Shown here: piece by piece, positions 33,991-43,622 of the stretch | How positions within the stretch are numbered: position 1 is the first letter of the stretch | Layout of the letters: each line of letters begins with the position of its first letter | Origin: an uncultured Prevotella sp. | GTDB lineage: Bacteria; Bacteroidota; Bacteroidia; Bacteroidales; Bacteroidaceae | Assembly: GCA_902491375.1 (NCBI GenBank) | Contig: CABUHE010000002.1 | Coordinates: 1-64,000 of the forward strand | Direction of reading: 5' to 3' | Length of the DNA stretch: 64,000 nt | The notes under the pieces: model-generated | What the model saw: the letters and a program-made list of their open reading frames with translations, nothing else | Databases searched by the model: none | What the model was told of the DNA's origin: nothing | Position numbers and translations under genes: made by a program

Positions 33991-36900
33991 ATGAAAATAC
34001 GCAATTACATTTTGTCGTTGATGGCGGCTGCCGGGTGCGCCGTCTGCGTCGCCGCCATGACCGACGGACGTACAGACGACAAACAGGAAAGAGTGAAGCC
34101 CGCGGCGACACAGCCGGCTAAGGTCAACACTCAGAAATCAGCCTATTCGAGACTGAACACCGACGGTGCCGAAGACGGCATACCCTACGGTCTACGCCTG
34201 ATGGACGTTAACGACCGTGAAGTAACGCTCAGCTGGCTGTCGCCTGAGAAGACCGACGGCTACTGGGAAGACTTCGAGACGCACAACGACTTCCAGATAA
34301 ACTCGCCGGGCAGCATAGGCTGGCAGTATATAGACGGCGACAACGCGGCGACTTATACGTGGCAGGCCTGCGCCTTTCCCAACCAGGGACAGAAGATGGC
34401 GTTCATCGTGATGAATCCGTCGCAGACTTCGCCGGCGACCGACTCAAACCCTAACTACAAGCCATACTCGGGCGATAAGATGTTGGTTGACTTCTGTGCC
34501 ATCGACGCCCCCAACAACGACTACATCATCTCGCCTGCGCTTGACTTCGGCAGCGACTTCAAGATCAGCTTCAGGGCGCGCAGCTACTCGTCGGCGTATG
34601 CCCTCGAGCGCATACGCGTCGGCTACTCTACAACAGCAGCAAGTCCGTCGAGCTTCAAATGGGTGAACGACGGCGACTACATAGAACTGCCGACGGAATG
34701 GAAACTCTATGAGTTCGACATACCCGCCGAGGCAAAGTATGTTACGATAAACTGCGTCTCTGACGACGCGTTCATGCTGCTGGTTGACGACATATTCATC
34801 GGCACCAACAACGTACGCCCGGGCGTAGCGCCCATGAAGGCGGCTGATGGCGCCAGACTCGTAGGGTTCAACATTTACAGGGACGGCGTGAAAGTTAACG
34901 ACTCGCCCGTTACCGAGATAAGATATACCGACACGGTAGCCGATTACGGCACATACGACTACACCGTAAGCGCCCTCTATTCTGACGGTTCGGAGTCAGG
35001 ACAGTCGGAAAAGCTGACGGTCGAGGTGCCCGACATCAGGCTTCTGCCATTCGAGGACGACTTTGACGACTGGACACTGCACGAGGACAAGTGGAGCACT
35101 GTTAACCATGACGGTAGCCAGAATACGCAATGGAGGATAGACTACTATGTGAAAGGCCTGGTTGACCCATGCGCAACATACCGTTATTCATCGGCGACAA
35201 ATTACGACCAGTCGCTCGTTACGCACGAGCTTAACACAACCGACATTGCCGGCACATACCTGCGCTTCAACCTCAAGCTGCAACATTACAGGACGGTGAA
35301 CACTGACTACCTTGCAGTAGAGGTTACGAGCGACGGCGGACAGACGTGGAAGCAGATTGACGAGTTTGACAACAGCCAGGGCGAATTCGACTGGAAGGTG
35401 TGCCAGTACAATATCGGTCAGTACCTTGACAGCAACCTGTTCAACGTGCGTTTCCGCGCCCACGGCACGTACGCCATGTACATTGACTACTGGTATGTCG
35501 ACGACATTAAGGTTTGGAATCCTGAATGGACCACGGCAACCATGACGGTCGGCTCGGCAGACGGCCCCGTAGCCAACTGTCCCGTTACGCTTACAGGCAA
35601 CAGCGGAGCTGTGGTTGAAGCAACTACAGACGCTGAAGGCAAGATTGTTTTCGACAAAATAGAGGACGACACGTACTCAGTCTCTATCGTAAACGACGGA
35701 TACAACATTTACGACGGTACATGGACCGTAAGCAAGGACGGCGCCAACACGCTCGACGTGCAGCTTACACGGCCTGTGATGACAGTGTCCGAGACTGAAG
35801 TAAACGCCGACATGGCGGCCGAGAGCAGCGTCGTTAAGACCGTGACCCTTGGCAACGACGGCGACGGTCCCATGACATGGTACCTTAACACCACACCAAA
35901 GGCCAAGAGTGGAGATGCTTCAAGCCTGTGGAACGTTCAAGGCTCGTTCACCGCATCGGGCGACCTCCAGTCGTGCGTGGCGTTCGACGGCGAGAACTAT
36001 TACACCAGTTCATTCACCGAACTGGGCGAGTTCTGGAAGTACGACAAGGACGGTAAGCTCATCGAACGCTTCCGCCTGCCCGATATGTATTTCCCCGTTT
36101 ACGACCTTACATTCGACGGACGCTACTTCTACGGCAGCGACGGCACCAATCGGATATTCAAGTTCGACTTCTACAACAAGCGCGTGGCTGACATCATAAC
36201 GGTAGCCGACGATAGTGATTTGGAGATTACCCACTGTTGCTACGACCCAGACCTCGACGCCTTGTGGATTGGTGGCTGGAACACGCTCGGCCTTGTAGAC
36301 ATGAACGGCAAGGTCGTTTCGAACATCATGGCCTTCGACCCGACGACGACACTTTCGGTCATCGGTTCGGCTTACGACAATGTTTCGCCCGGCGGACCTT
36401 ACCTGTGGCTTGCCGACGGACAGTCGTCAGAGAATATGATTGACTGCGTCACAATCTACCAGTACGACATAAACAAGGGCCGTCTGACAGGCGTCAAGCA
36501 TGCTACTGTCGACATCCCGGGCTATAAAATAGGCGACGCCACAACCGGCGTGAACAAGCTTGGCGGTCTGTCGTCTTCACTCGACATTGCTGACGGCAAG
36601 CTCACGCTTACCGGAGTGCTGCAGCAGTCTCCGTCGCTGATATTCAATTACACTCTGTGCGACGTTGACAAGTGGATCACCATGTCGCCGAAGCACGGCA
36701 CACTGCAGCCGGGCGACAGCCAGGAGATAACCTTCAACTTCAGCTCTTCCGACGCGAAGAACGGCGACAAGCTGTCTACTGCGGCCGAACTGCTGACTCT
36801 TCCCGAGCTTGGAGCCAAGACTTTCGCCTTCAATATGAACGTCAATGCCGACGCAGTAGCGCCTAAACCGGTAAACCTTAAGGCCGAGCCGGGCGTCGCT

Positions 36901-39900
36901 TCGGTAACGTTGAGCTGGCAACAGGGCGTTGCCAACCGCACGCCGAAGGGCTACAACGTGTACCGTGACGGACAGAAGGTTAACGGTGAAACCGTAACCG
37001 GGACAACATTTACCGACAACAAGCTGGTTTACGGCAAATATTATTATAAGGTATCAGCCGTCTATGAAGACGATGCAGTATCCATACCGTCTGACTCTGT
37101 TGAAGCGTTCGTCAAGCAAGGTGCGCAGTATTACGCTCCGCTTGAGCCTGCAGCGACGGTTAGCGGCAATAAGAACGTGAGCCTGACGTGGAAGTCTCCG
37201 CTCGCCGAAGCCGGTAATCCTGCCACTGCTTCATGGTCGACGGGTGTCCATGCAGACCAGCTTGGTATAAGCGACGGCGGCTACTTCTATGCCGCATCGG
37301 TATGGGACGCCGAAGACCTTGTGCCTTACCGCAACAAGAAATTGTCGTCCGTATCGGTACAACTCGTCAATCCTTGCAGTTACCTCGCACTCCATATAAT
37401 AAAGGACGGGGAAACAATCTACCGCAAGACTTATGACGGAAACATCCTGTATGACGGCACTTTCACCGACATTACGGTAGACGAGCCTATCACGATCGAG
37501 CCCGGTGCGACGTATTACTTTGCATTGCAGCTGATGAATGCAAGCGGCATCATGCCTTTGGCAATGGACGACAGTCCTGCCGTCAACGGCAAGGGCAACG
37601 CCCTGTCGATGGACGGAAAGACGTGGTTTCCTGCCTCTTACCAGGGCATTGCAGGCAACTTCAACATCAATGTGAACTTCGACGCGGCCGACAGTGCTGC
37701 CGAGCAGGAGCCTTCAGGCTACAACGTGTACCGCAACGGACAGAAGCTGAACGGTGAACCGCTGACTGCAACAGGCTATGAAGATGTAGTTGAAGAAACC
37801 GGCGTACACGAATATGCCATTACGTCGGTATATGCCGACGGCGGCGAATCGGCAAAGACGGCGGCTGTTAAGGCCGAGATAATCGGCATCGACGAGCGTT
37901 ACGCTCCGTCGGCAATTAACGCCGACGTCAAGATAAACCGCGACGTGACACTGCGTTGGGACTATCCTGCAGCCGGAGAGCAAGACATGAAGGCCGACAT
38001 AACCACCCGTCCGGTGACAGTTGGCGACGGTCTGCCCGAGTACTACAACTCTTTCGAAGGTACGGACGAGGGCGTAGAGATGGGTATAGCGTCTGACAAC
38101 AAATTCATCTATACTTCAACTTACTCGGTTGACGGACTAATCAACAAGTACACCATGGCCGGTGAGTTTGTCGAGAGCTTCACAATCGACGGCATCGAGG
38201 GAATAAGGAACATCGCATACGACGGTGAAAACTTCTACGTAGGCGATTACAGCACGAGCTTCTACAAGGTAGACATGGACAAGCACGAGATAATCGAGAC
38301 CCTGTCTATTTCTGAATACTCGCGCCACCTGGCATACGTGCCCGACCTTGACAACGGCAACGGAGGCTTTGAAGTAGGCGACTGGGAGACCAGCATCTAC
38401 GTAACCAAGAACGGAAGCAAGATAGGCAACGGTCCGACACTGCTCGGAGCGAGCGGTACCGCATACCACGACGGTCTGCTGTACGCCTTCGAGCAAGGCG
38501 GCGAGAACGCCCATACGATAGGCATTTACGACTTTAACACCCTGCAAAGGGTGGGCAGCATAGACATGTCTGAATACTCCGAGCTTGGTGACATATCAGA
38601 TGCGTCGGCCGGAGGCATGTCCGTTGTAAACCGTCCCGACGGTTCTGCATTCATCGCAATGGCGCTCCAGCGTCCCAACAATACCAGCAAGTTCATATTC
38701 ATCGAGCTTGAAAGCGTGAAGGGCGTGGTAGGCTACAACGTCTACCGTGACGGACAGAAACTGACCGAAGAGCCTACGGCGCGCCGCTACTTCGAGGAGA
38801 GCATTGACACCGAAGGCACATACAATTACGCCATAGAGACTGTCTACATAGACGGTACGACGTCTGCCGAGCGTGCCGAGGCAAGCGTGCAGATACTGCC
38901 TAAGGGCACTGCCGGAGTGCCAACCAACGTAAAGGCCGTGCAGTCTACTTATGGTTACAACGTGCTCCTCTCGTTCGCCGACCCGCAGATGAACGACGGC
39001 GCAGCCAAGGCAGAGAGCTTCGAGACTGCCAATGCGCAGGAACCTGTCAGCGTAGAAGGCTGGATAAACAAGGCTGACGCATGGAAGGTGACAGCCGACT
39101 ATGCTTACGAAGGTATCAAGGCAATGGAAGCCGAAGGCGACGGCGAGGCCACAATGATACTCTCTGTGGATGGAATGGCAAGCCTGAAGATGGCCGTGCG
39201 CAACGCCGACGACCATAACGGACACGGCTCAATAAGCTTGTTGCGCTCGATAGGCGGCACCGATGACGCCGACTTCATACAGATGAACGCATACCAGACC
39301 AATGAGGCCTGGACTGAAATCGAAGCCGACATACCCGAAGGCACAGAATATCTGGCGATAAGGAAACCGGCCGGTATCGAGACACAGTTCATCGATGCAG
39401 TACGCCTGTTCACGCAGAAGACACCGTCAAGCGTGTACGCTTACGACATATTCCGCAACGGCGAGCAGATAAACGAGCAACCCGTAACGGGCATAAGCTA
39501 CATAGATCGCAACCTCGTGCCCGGACACTATGACTACCAGGCACGCCTTACCACGACGTTGTCGGCCGTCAGCGAACTGTCAGACAAGGTGGGCATCGAC
39601 CTCGACTACGACAACGGAGGCCTCGCACCGACAGGCCTTAAGGCCGGTTATGAAGCCGACGGCAGCGTGAAACTCAGCTGGCAGTTCCCCGCACTGGGCG
39701 AACCTATATACCTGCGCTGGCACGACGGCAACAGCTATGACGCCGGAGGCGTGGCCAACGGTGGCTCGTTCTTCGCCGGAGCACGCTGGTATGCGTCAGA
39801 CCTGAAGGACTACGAGCAGCTGTCGCTTACCGATGTAGAGTTCTACATCAACCAGATACCAGATGCGCTGTTCGTTCTCGTTTACGAGGGCAGCACGCTC

Positions 39901-40722
39901 GTGCGCCAGCAGTACGTGTCAGACCTGCGCCAGTACTCGTTCAACAACGTGAAGCTTGACGAGCCGCTCGCCGTCAACACGTCGAAAGACCTGCTCGTGG
40001 CAATATACATAGAGCACAACGAGATAACCGCACCGCTTGGCTACGACGCCGGTCCTGCCAACAACGGACGTGGCAACCTCTACTCCAGCGACGGCCAGAC
40101 ATGGAGCCTGTTGAGCGACTCCGAGACAGGCATCGACGCCAACTGGAACATCTCGATAGGGCTTAGTCCTTATTCTAATGCCCCGCTCGAGCCTAACGGT
40201 GCCATGAAGTCACAGCGCAAGGCGTTTGCTCCCAAGAAGCAGGCCGGCCCCGTCAAGCTCTTGTCAGTGCCTGCCGGCAGCCAGTCGGCATCGCAGAAAA
40301 ACGCCTTCATGGGCTACAACGTGTACCGCAACCACGAGCGTCTCAACAGCGAAACGGTAACTGAAACGTCGTACATCGACGCAACACCGGCCGACAACAA
40401 GTATCTTGAATACCAGGTATCGGCCATCTACTCAGTATCGGGCGAGAAGCTCTCGGCACCCGTGACGCTCACAGCCACCGGCATAGACGGCGTCGAGGTT
40501 TACAGCGGAATGCGTGTTACGGTTGAACGCGGCGACATCCTTGTCCACGGAGTCAGCGTCGGAACGCCCGTAAGCCTGTACGATGTCAACGGCGCCATGA
40601 TATACAAGGGCATTGCAGCCGAAGCCGGCGTACACGTAATACCTGGTTCAGGCATTGCCGACGGTACATACATCGTCAAGGCAGGCAACGCCACGGCCAA
40701 GTTTGCCAAGAACGGTAAATAA
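33991..40722 (+). CDS. Giant T9SS-sorted adhesin-like protein
   Basis: 2243 residues, signal peptide at the N-terminus, no protease motif. Visible modules: a choice-of-anchor J/cleaved-adhesin-type jelly roll at about 80-275, a second at about 353-510 (EDDFDDWTLHED), and a carboxypeptidase-regulatory-like beta-sandwich at about 516-590. Two propeller-like blocks (about 640-860 and 1363-1570) carry repeated SFTELGEFWKYDKDGKLIE-like strands. Six Fn3-like modules have the signature YNVYRDGQKVNGE near 290, 986, 1241, 1580, 1815 and 2106. The C-terminal 75 residues (SLYDVNGAMIYKG...GTYIVKAGNATAKFAK) are a T9SS type A signal. It is probably a surface adhesin or substrate-binding protein. It is the third of three T9SS genes and ends before a perfect terminator. 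Confidence 0.85.
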   Translation: MKIRNYILSLMAAAGCAVCVAAMTDGRTDDKQERVKPAATQPAKVNTQKSAYSRLNTDGAEDGIPYGLRLMDVNDREVTLSWLSPEKTDGYWEDFETHNDFQINSPGSIGWQYIDGDNAATYTWQACAFPNQGQKMAFIVMNPSQTSPATDSNPNYKPYSGDKMLVDFCAIDAPNNDYIISPALDFGSDFKISFRARSYSSAYALERIRVGYSTTAASPSSFKWVNDGDYIELPTEWKLYEFDIPAEAKYVTINCVSDDAFMLLVDDIFIGTNNVRPGVAPMKAADGARLVGFNIYRDGVKVNDSPVTEIRYTDTVADYGTYDYTVSALYSDGSESGQSEKLTVEVPDIRLLPFEDDFDDWTLHEDKWSTVNHDGSQNTQWRIDYYVKGLVDPCATYRYSSATNYDQSLVTHELNTTDIAGTYLRFNLKLQHYRTVNTDYLAVEVTSDGGQTWKQIDEFDNSQGEFDWKVCQYNIGQYLDSNLFNVRFRAHGTYAMYIDYWYVDDIKVWNPEWTTATMTVGSADGPVANCPVTLTGNSGAVVEATTDAEGKIVFDKIEDDTYSVSIVNDGYNIYDGTWTVSKDGANTLDVQLTRPVMTVSETEVNADMAAESSVVKTVTLGNDGDGPMTWYLNTTPKAKSGDASSLWNVQGSFTASGDLQSCVAFDGENYYTSSFTELGEFWKYDKDGKLIERFRLPDMYFPVYDLTFDGRYFYGSDGTNRIFKFDFYNKRVADIITVADDSDLEITHCCYDPDLDALWIGGWNTLGLVDMNGKVVSNIMAFDPTTTLSVIGSAYDNVSPGGPYLWLADGQSSENMIDCVTIYQYDINKGRLTGVKHATVDIPGYKIGDATTGVNKLGGLSSSLDIADGKLTLTGVLQQSPSLIFNYTLCDVDKWITMSPKHGTLQPGDSQEITFNFSSSDAKNGDKLSTAAELLTLPELGAKTFAFNMNVNADAVAPKPVNLKAEPGVASVTLSWQQGVANRTPKGYNVYRDGQKVNGETVTGTTFTDNKLVYGKYYYKVSAVYEDDAVSIPSDSVEAFVKQGAQYYAPLEPAATVSGNKNVSLTWKSPLAEAGNPATASWSTGVHADQLGISDGGYFYAASVWDAEDLVPYRNKKLSSVSVQLVNPCSYLALHIIKDGETIYRKTYDGNILYDGTFTDITVDEPITIEPGATYYFALQLMNASGIMPLAMDDSPAVNGKGNALSMDGKTWFPASYQGIAGNFNINVNFDAADSAAEQEPSGYNVYRNGQKLNGEPLTATGYEDVVEETGVHEYAITSVYADGGESAKTAAVKAEIIGIDERYAPSAINADVKINRDVTLRWDYPAAGEQDMKADITTRPVTVGDGLPEYYNSFEGTDEGVEMGIASDNKFIYTSTYSVDGLINKYTMAGEFVESFTIDGIEGIRNIAYDGENFYVGDYSTSFYKVDMDKHEIIETLSISEYSRHLAYVPDLDNGNGGFEVGDWETSIYVTKNGSKIGNGPTLLGASGTAYHDGLLYAFEQGGENAHTIGIYDFNTLQRVGSIDMSEYSELGDISDASAGGMSVVNRPDGSAFIAMALQRPNNTSKFIFIELESVKGVVGYNVYRDGQKLTEEPTARRYFEESIDTEGTYNYAIETVYIDGTTSAERAEASVQILPKGTAGVPTNVKAVQSTYGYNVLLSFADPQMNDGAAKAESFETANAQEPVSVEGWINKADAWKVTADYAYEGIKAMEAEGDGEATMILSVDGMASLKMAVRNADDHNGHGSISLLRSIGGTDDADFIQMNAYQTNEAWTEIEADIPEGTEYLAIRKPAGIETQFIDAVRLFTQKTPSSVYAYDIFRNGEQINEQPVTGISYIDRNLVPGHYDYQARLTTTLSAVSELSDKVGIDLDYDNGGLAPTGLKAGYEADGSVKLSWQFPALGEPIYLRWHDGNSYDAGGVANGGSFFAGARWYASDLKDYEQLSLTDVEFYINQIPDALFVLVYEGSTLVRQQYVSDLRQYSFNNVKLDEPLAVNTSKDLLVAIYIEHNEITAPLGYDAGPANNGRGNLYSSDGQTWSLLSDSETGIDANWNISIGLSPYSNAPLEPNGAMKSQRKAFAPKKQAGPVKLLSVPAGSQSASQKNAFMGYNVYRNHERLNSETVTETSYIDATPADNKYLEYQVSAIYSVSGEKLSAPVTLTATGIDGVEVYSGMRVTVERGDILVHGVSVGTPVSLYDVNGAMIYKGIAAEAGVHVIPGSGIADGTYIVKAGNATAKFAKNGK

Positions 40723-40771
40723 CGCCCGGGTTGACCGCTAAATAGTCTGCTGGCAGTCAGCAGCACTTCAC

Positions 40772-40804
40772 AAAGCCACCTTTTGCCGCACAAAAGGTGG
40801 CTTT
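40772..40804. terminator. Terminator after the giant adhesin gene
   Basis: A perfect 14-bp stem AAAGCCACCTTTTG (40772-40785) with CAAAAGGTGGCTTT (40791-40804), 5-base loop, and further T's. It stands 50 bases after the stop codon. Confidence 0.9.
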
Positions 40805-40903
40805 TCTAGTATGTGGTATTATGCCGCCATATTGCATTATCCACCCAAATACCGGCCTGCGTGCGCCTTTCGTTCATGCCTCTCTTTGCCTTGCTTGCAA
40901 CAT

Positions 40904-41008
40904 GCTGATATTCAACGTGTTGCAAAAGGTCGTCTTTTGCATTGTAAAAGGTAACCTTTTAGCGCCTCAAAGACGGCCTTTTACGTTGCAATATGCCGCC
41001 TTTTGCAT
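40904..41008. repeat. 22-bp modular repeat element F
   Basis: Units start at 40925, 40947, 40969 and 40991. Cores are GTCGT, GTAAC (AAAGGT-A-ACCTTT, palindromic), ACGGC and a unit with AAAG changed to ATAT. The conserved end (GCTGATATTCAACGTGTTGC, 40904-40923) is on the left. The 550-base gap between the adhesin and DUF3836 genes also holds a terminator on its left side and the DUF3836 promoter with its operator on the right. Confidence 0.85.
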
Positions 41009-41160
41009 TTTGACTGTTTTCTGCCTCCTGCGCCATTGCTTTTTCATGGTGCTATGAAAGAAGATAGTGTTAAAATGTGTTTACATGTAATTGTTGTTCC
41101 GTTGGTTGTTGTAAACGAATGTTAAATCACGCATTCCAGTTGAATTTTATTGTCGGATAA

Positions 41161-41192
41161 TTTGCAATATATCTGATATTGCATTACATTTG
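41161..41192 (+). promoter_or_regulatory. Promoter of the export island
   Basis: TTTG (41161-41164), 20 bases, then TACATTTG (41185-41192): a near-perfect Bacteroidota promoter with start expected at about 41198. The leader to the DUF3836 ATG is about 75 bases. Confidence 0.8.
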
Positions 41193-41193
41193 C

Positions 41194-41217
41194 AGTGTAC
41201 TACAACAATAGTACACT
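41194..41217 (+). promoter_or_regulatory. Candidate YtrA-type GntR operator
   Basis: A perfect inverted repeat AGTGTACTA (41194-41202), CAACAA, TAGTACACT (41209-41217) covers the predicted transcription start. Its outer arms AGTGTA-N12-TACACT closely resemble the AGTGTA-N13-TACACT operator described for Bacillus subtilis YtrA (from memory). A YtrA-type regulator is encoded downstream at 44441, so repression of the island by its own regulator is likely. Confidence 0.7.
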
Positions 41218-41272
41218 ATGATAAAAACAATAAGAGTATAAAAAACATTTGCAATCTAAGACTTTAACAATT

Positions 41273-41755
41273 ATGGGAACAATTATCACAGCCGCCACGA
41301 TAATGGCGTTTTACCTTAACTCGGCAGGCAACGTTGAGTCGCCGTATTACTACAATGCCGACATTGACAACGGTCAGATAAAGACCATGTATGTTTACGA
41401 CAAGCAGGGTGAAAGCCTCGTAGGCAAGACGGAATGCCGTTATGAATACGACGCCTGCGGGCGAATCACTGCTAAAGAAGTCTACAGCCGCAGTGCGGCA
41501 ACCGGCCTAATGACCCCGCGCAGTCGTTACGAATACACCTATACGGACGACGGCTACAGCCTGGCACACCGTATGTGGAACCCGGATAAGCAGGCTTTCG
41601 GCAAGGCAGACAGCCGCACGGACTACCGCATGGCGACCGAAGGGGTAATGGCAGTGACCAACTACGAACTTCAGGAGGGAAGTTCAGTAATGACACCGGT
41701 CAGCAACATTCTCGCCATAGTGCCTTGCGACAGGGCTTCGCTTGCCGGCTTTTAG
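41273..41755 (+). CDS. DUF3836-type secreted small protein
   Basis: 160 residues from the ATG at 41273; the earlier TTG at 41249 would add eight residues. A short hydrophobic N-terminus (IITAATIMAFYLNSAG) may be a weak signal peptide. The body has YD-like strands: IKTMYVYDKQGESLVGKTECRYEYDACGRITAKEVYS, then SRYEYTYTDDGYSLAHRMWN, the pattern of DUF3836 proteins from Bacteroides and Prevotella. The function is unknown. It lies 40 bases before the ABC ATPase gene, behind the operator-bearing promoter, so it is the first gene of that operon. Confidence 0.7.
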   Translation: MGTIITAATIMAFYLNSAGNVESPYYYNADIDNGQIKTMYVYDKQGESLVGKTECRYEYDACGRITAKEVYSRSAATGLMTPRSRYEYTYTDDGYSLAHRMWNPDKQAFGKADSRTDYRMATEGVMAVTNYELQEGSSVMTPVSNILAIVPCDRASLAGF

Positions 41756-41795
41756 TCTATAAATCAACATTAACAATCATCAAAACAACAATAAA

Positions 41796-42614
41796 ATGAT
41801 ACACATCGAGAATCTTAAATACAAGTACCAGGGCGCGAAACAGTATGTTTTCGACGGCTTCAACCTCGACCTTGAGGACAATAACATCTACGGACTGCTC
41901 GGCAAGAACGGTACGGGCAAGTCTACCTTGCTCTATCTTATCAGCGGACTGCTGCGCCGCACGGCAGGCTCGATAACCATCGACGGTGTCGACACATCGT
42001 TGCATAGGGCAGAAACGCTTGAGGAAATATTCCTCGTTCCCGAGGAGTTCGACCTCGCCTCGATGACCCTCGACGCATACGTCAGGCTCAACCAACCGTT
42101 CTATCCGCGCTTCAGCCGCGAGATTTTGGAGAGCTGCCTGCGCGACTTCGAACTTACGCCCGACATCCACCTGAAGGAGCTTTCAATGGGACAGAAGAAG
42201 AAGGTGTACATGAGCTTCGCCCTTGCAGCCAACACCCGCCTGCTGCTCATGGACGAGCCGACCAACGGACTCGACATTCCGTCGAAGAGCCAGTTCCGCC
42301 GTGTCATTGCAAACAACATGGGCGACGACCGCACGATGATAATCTCCACCCACCAGGTGCACGACGTCGAGTCGCTGCTCGACCACATCGTGATGCTCGA
42401 CCGCTCGCAGATTCTTCTCAATGCGTCAGTCAGCGACATCTGCTCTAAGTACAACTTCGAGTTCCGTTCGCTTGGCGAGCCGCAGGATGACGTACTCTAT
42501 GCCGAGCCGTCGGTGCAGGGCAACGCTGTAATAACACGCAAACGCGAGGGCGACGACGACACAACGCTTAACCTTGAGCTGCTCTTCAACGCCCTGACTA
42601 AACATGCATTATAA
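41796..42614 (+). CDS. ABC transporter ATP-binding protein (BcrA-like)
   Basis: 272-residue ATPase of the exporter type used by GntR-linked two-component ABC systems. Walker A is LGKNGTGKSTLLYL, the signature is ELSMGQKKKVYMSF, Walker B is LLLMDEPTNGLD and the H-loop reads STHQVHD. The C-terminal extension of about 60 residues is variable, as is usual in this subfamily. It presumably energises the two permeases encoded next to it. Confidence 0.9.
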   Translation: MIHIENLKYKYQGAKQYVFDGFNLDLEDNNIYGLLGKNGTGKSTLLYLISGLLRRTAGSITIDGVDTSLHRAETLEEIFLVPEEFDLASMTLDAYVRLNQPFYPRFSREILESCLRDFELTPDIHLKELSMGQKKKVYMSFALAANTRLLLMDEPTNGLDIPSKSQFRRVIANNMGDDRTMIISTHQVHDVESLLDHIVMLDRSQILLNASVSDICSKYNFEFRSLGEPQDDVLYAEPSVQGNAVITRKREGDDDTTLNLELLFNALTKHAL

Positions 42615-42632
42615 TCTTAAAGACGAAAGACA

Positions 42633-43460
42633 ATGAAAAATTTTGATATAAACCGCTTTGGCAGTGTGCTGAAATGGAATGCACTGATGACAAAGAAAGA
42701 GATATTGACAAATACCGCCTCAATGACGTTCGCGTTCGTCGTGATTGCCGTGGTGCAGGTAATGTCGAGCCGTAATAAGTCTGACGTGGTTGTTGCTGAT
42801 AATTTTAATAGCTTCACATCGCTTGCGCTTTTCGTTTTTTTGATAATCTGTTCCATCGGCGGATGCTGGATTTTCAACAACATGAAGACCAAAGAGCAGC
42901 GCATAACGTTCAAGATGCTGCCTGCCACTGACCTTGAGAAGTTTGTCGCCCGTGCGCTTTATGCCACGATAGTGTGGTGGCTTATGGCCTTCGTAGCTTT
43001 CTGTCTGGCCGACCTTTTCCGCATGCTTGTCAGCCTGATAGCCGGAGTCAGCATAACGGGCAGCGCCGTACCGTTGTTCTTGTCGATGATTTTCGATAAT
43101 ACGAATGTAAGCATAAACTCGCTCAACACCAACGACGTTGCCTTTGCTACGGCAATATTTGTAATGGCACATGCCTGGGTTTTCTGGGTACACTCGCTCT
43201 ATATACTGGGTGGCACACTGTTCCGCCGCCGCCAGTTTGTGCAGACTACGCTTGCCCACTGTGTCATCGGGCTTGTGTTTACGCCAATACTCATCAATTT
43301 TGTCGACACCTCTTACGCCGTAGCTTTGCGCGAGACTATTATCTCTATGGTCTGGGTGGCTGCTGTGGTGTTCATCGTTTGGGGACTGGTTGACTGGTGG
43401 CTGTCTTACAGAATATTCCGTCGTATGCAGGTAATCAACAACAAGTGGCTTAACGTTTAG
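42633..43460 (+). CDS. ABC permease, first of two paralogues
   Basis: 275-residue polytopic membrane protein with about six hydrophobic segments. It shares with the next gene an N-terminal F-I-R-F motif (FDINRFGSVLKW), the block KTKEQRITFKMLPATDLEKFVAR, and the C-terminal DWWLSYRIFRRMQVINNKWLNV. These shared blocks show it is a tandem duplicate. No charged catalytic residues are seen; it is the transport pore partner of the ATPase upstream, which is 18 bases away. Confidence 0.85.
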   Translation: MKNFDINRFGSVLKWNALMTKKEILTNTASMTFAFVVIAVVQVMSSRNKSDVVVADNFNSFTSLALFVFLIICSIGGCWIFNNMKTKEQRITFKMLPATDLEKFVARALYATIVWWLMAFVAFCLADLFRMLVSLIAGVSITGSAVPLFLSMIFDNTNVSINSLNTNDVAFATAIFVMAHAWVFWVHSLYILGGTLFRRRQFVQTTLAHCVIGLVFTPILINFVDTSYAVALRETIISMVWVAAVVFIVWGLVDWWLSYRIFRRMQVINNKWLNV

Positions 43461-43622
43461 CGCGTGAAAGTGAACGGTCGGGAACAAAGAGCGAAGAATA
43501 TTGCGCTCATATAGAGACAGTAAAGACATTGACAGGAGCGTGGCTTGCGCTTTTATGTTGCCGGATTCTTATCTTAGTGTTGCTCGGTTTATCACAATTC
43601 TGAATAATAAAAATATGGAGTT

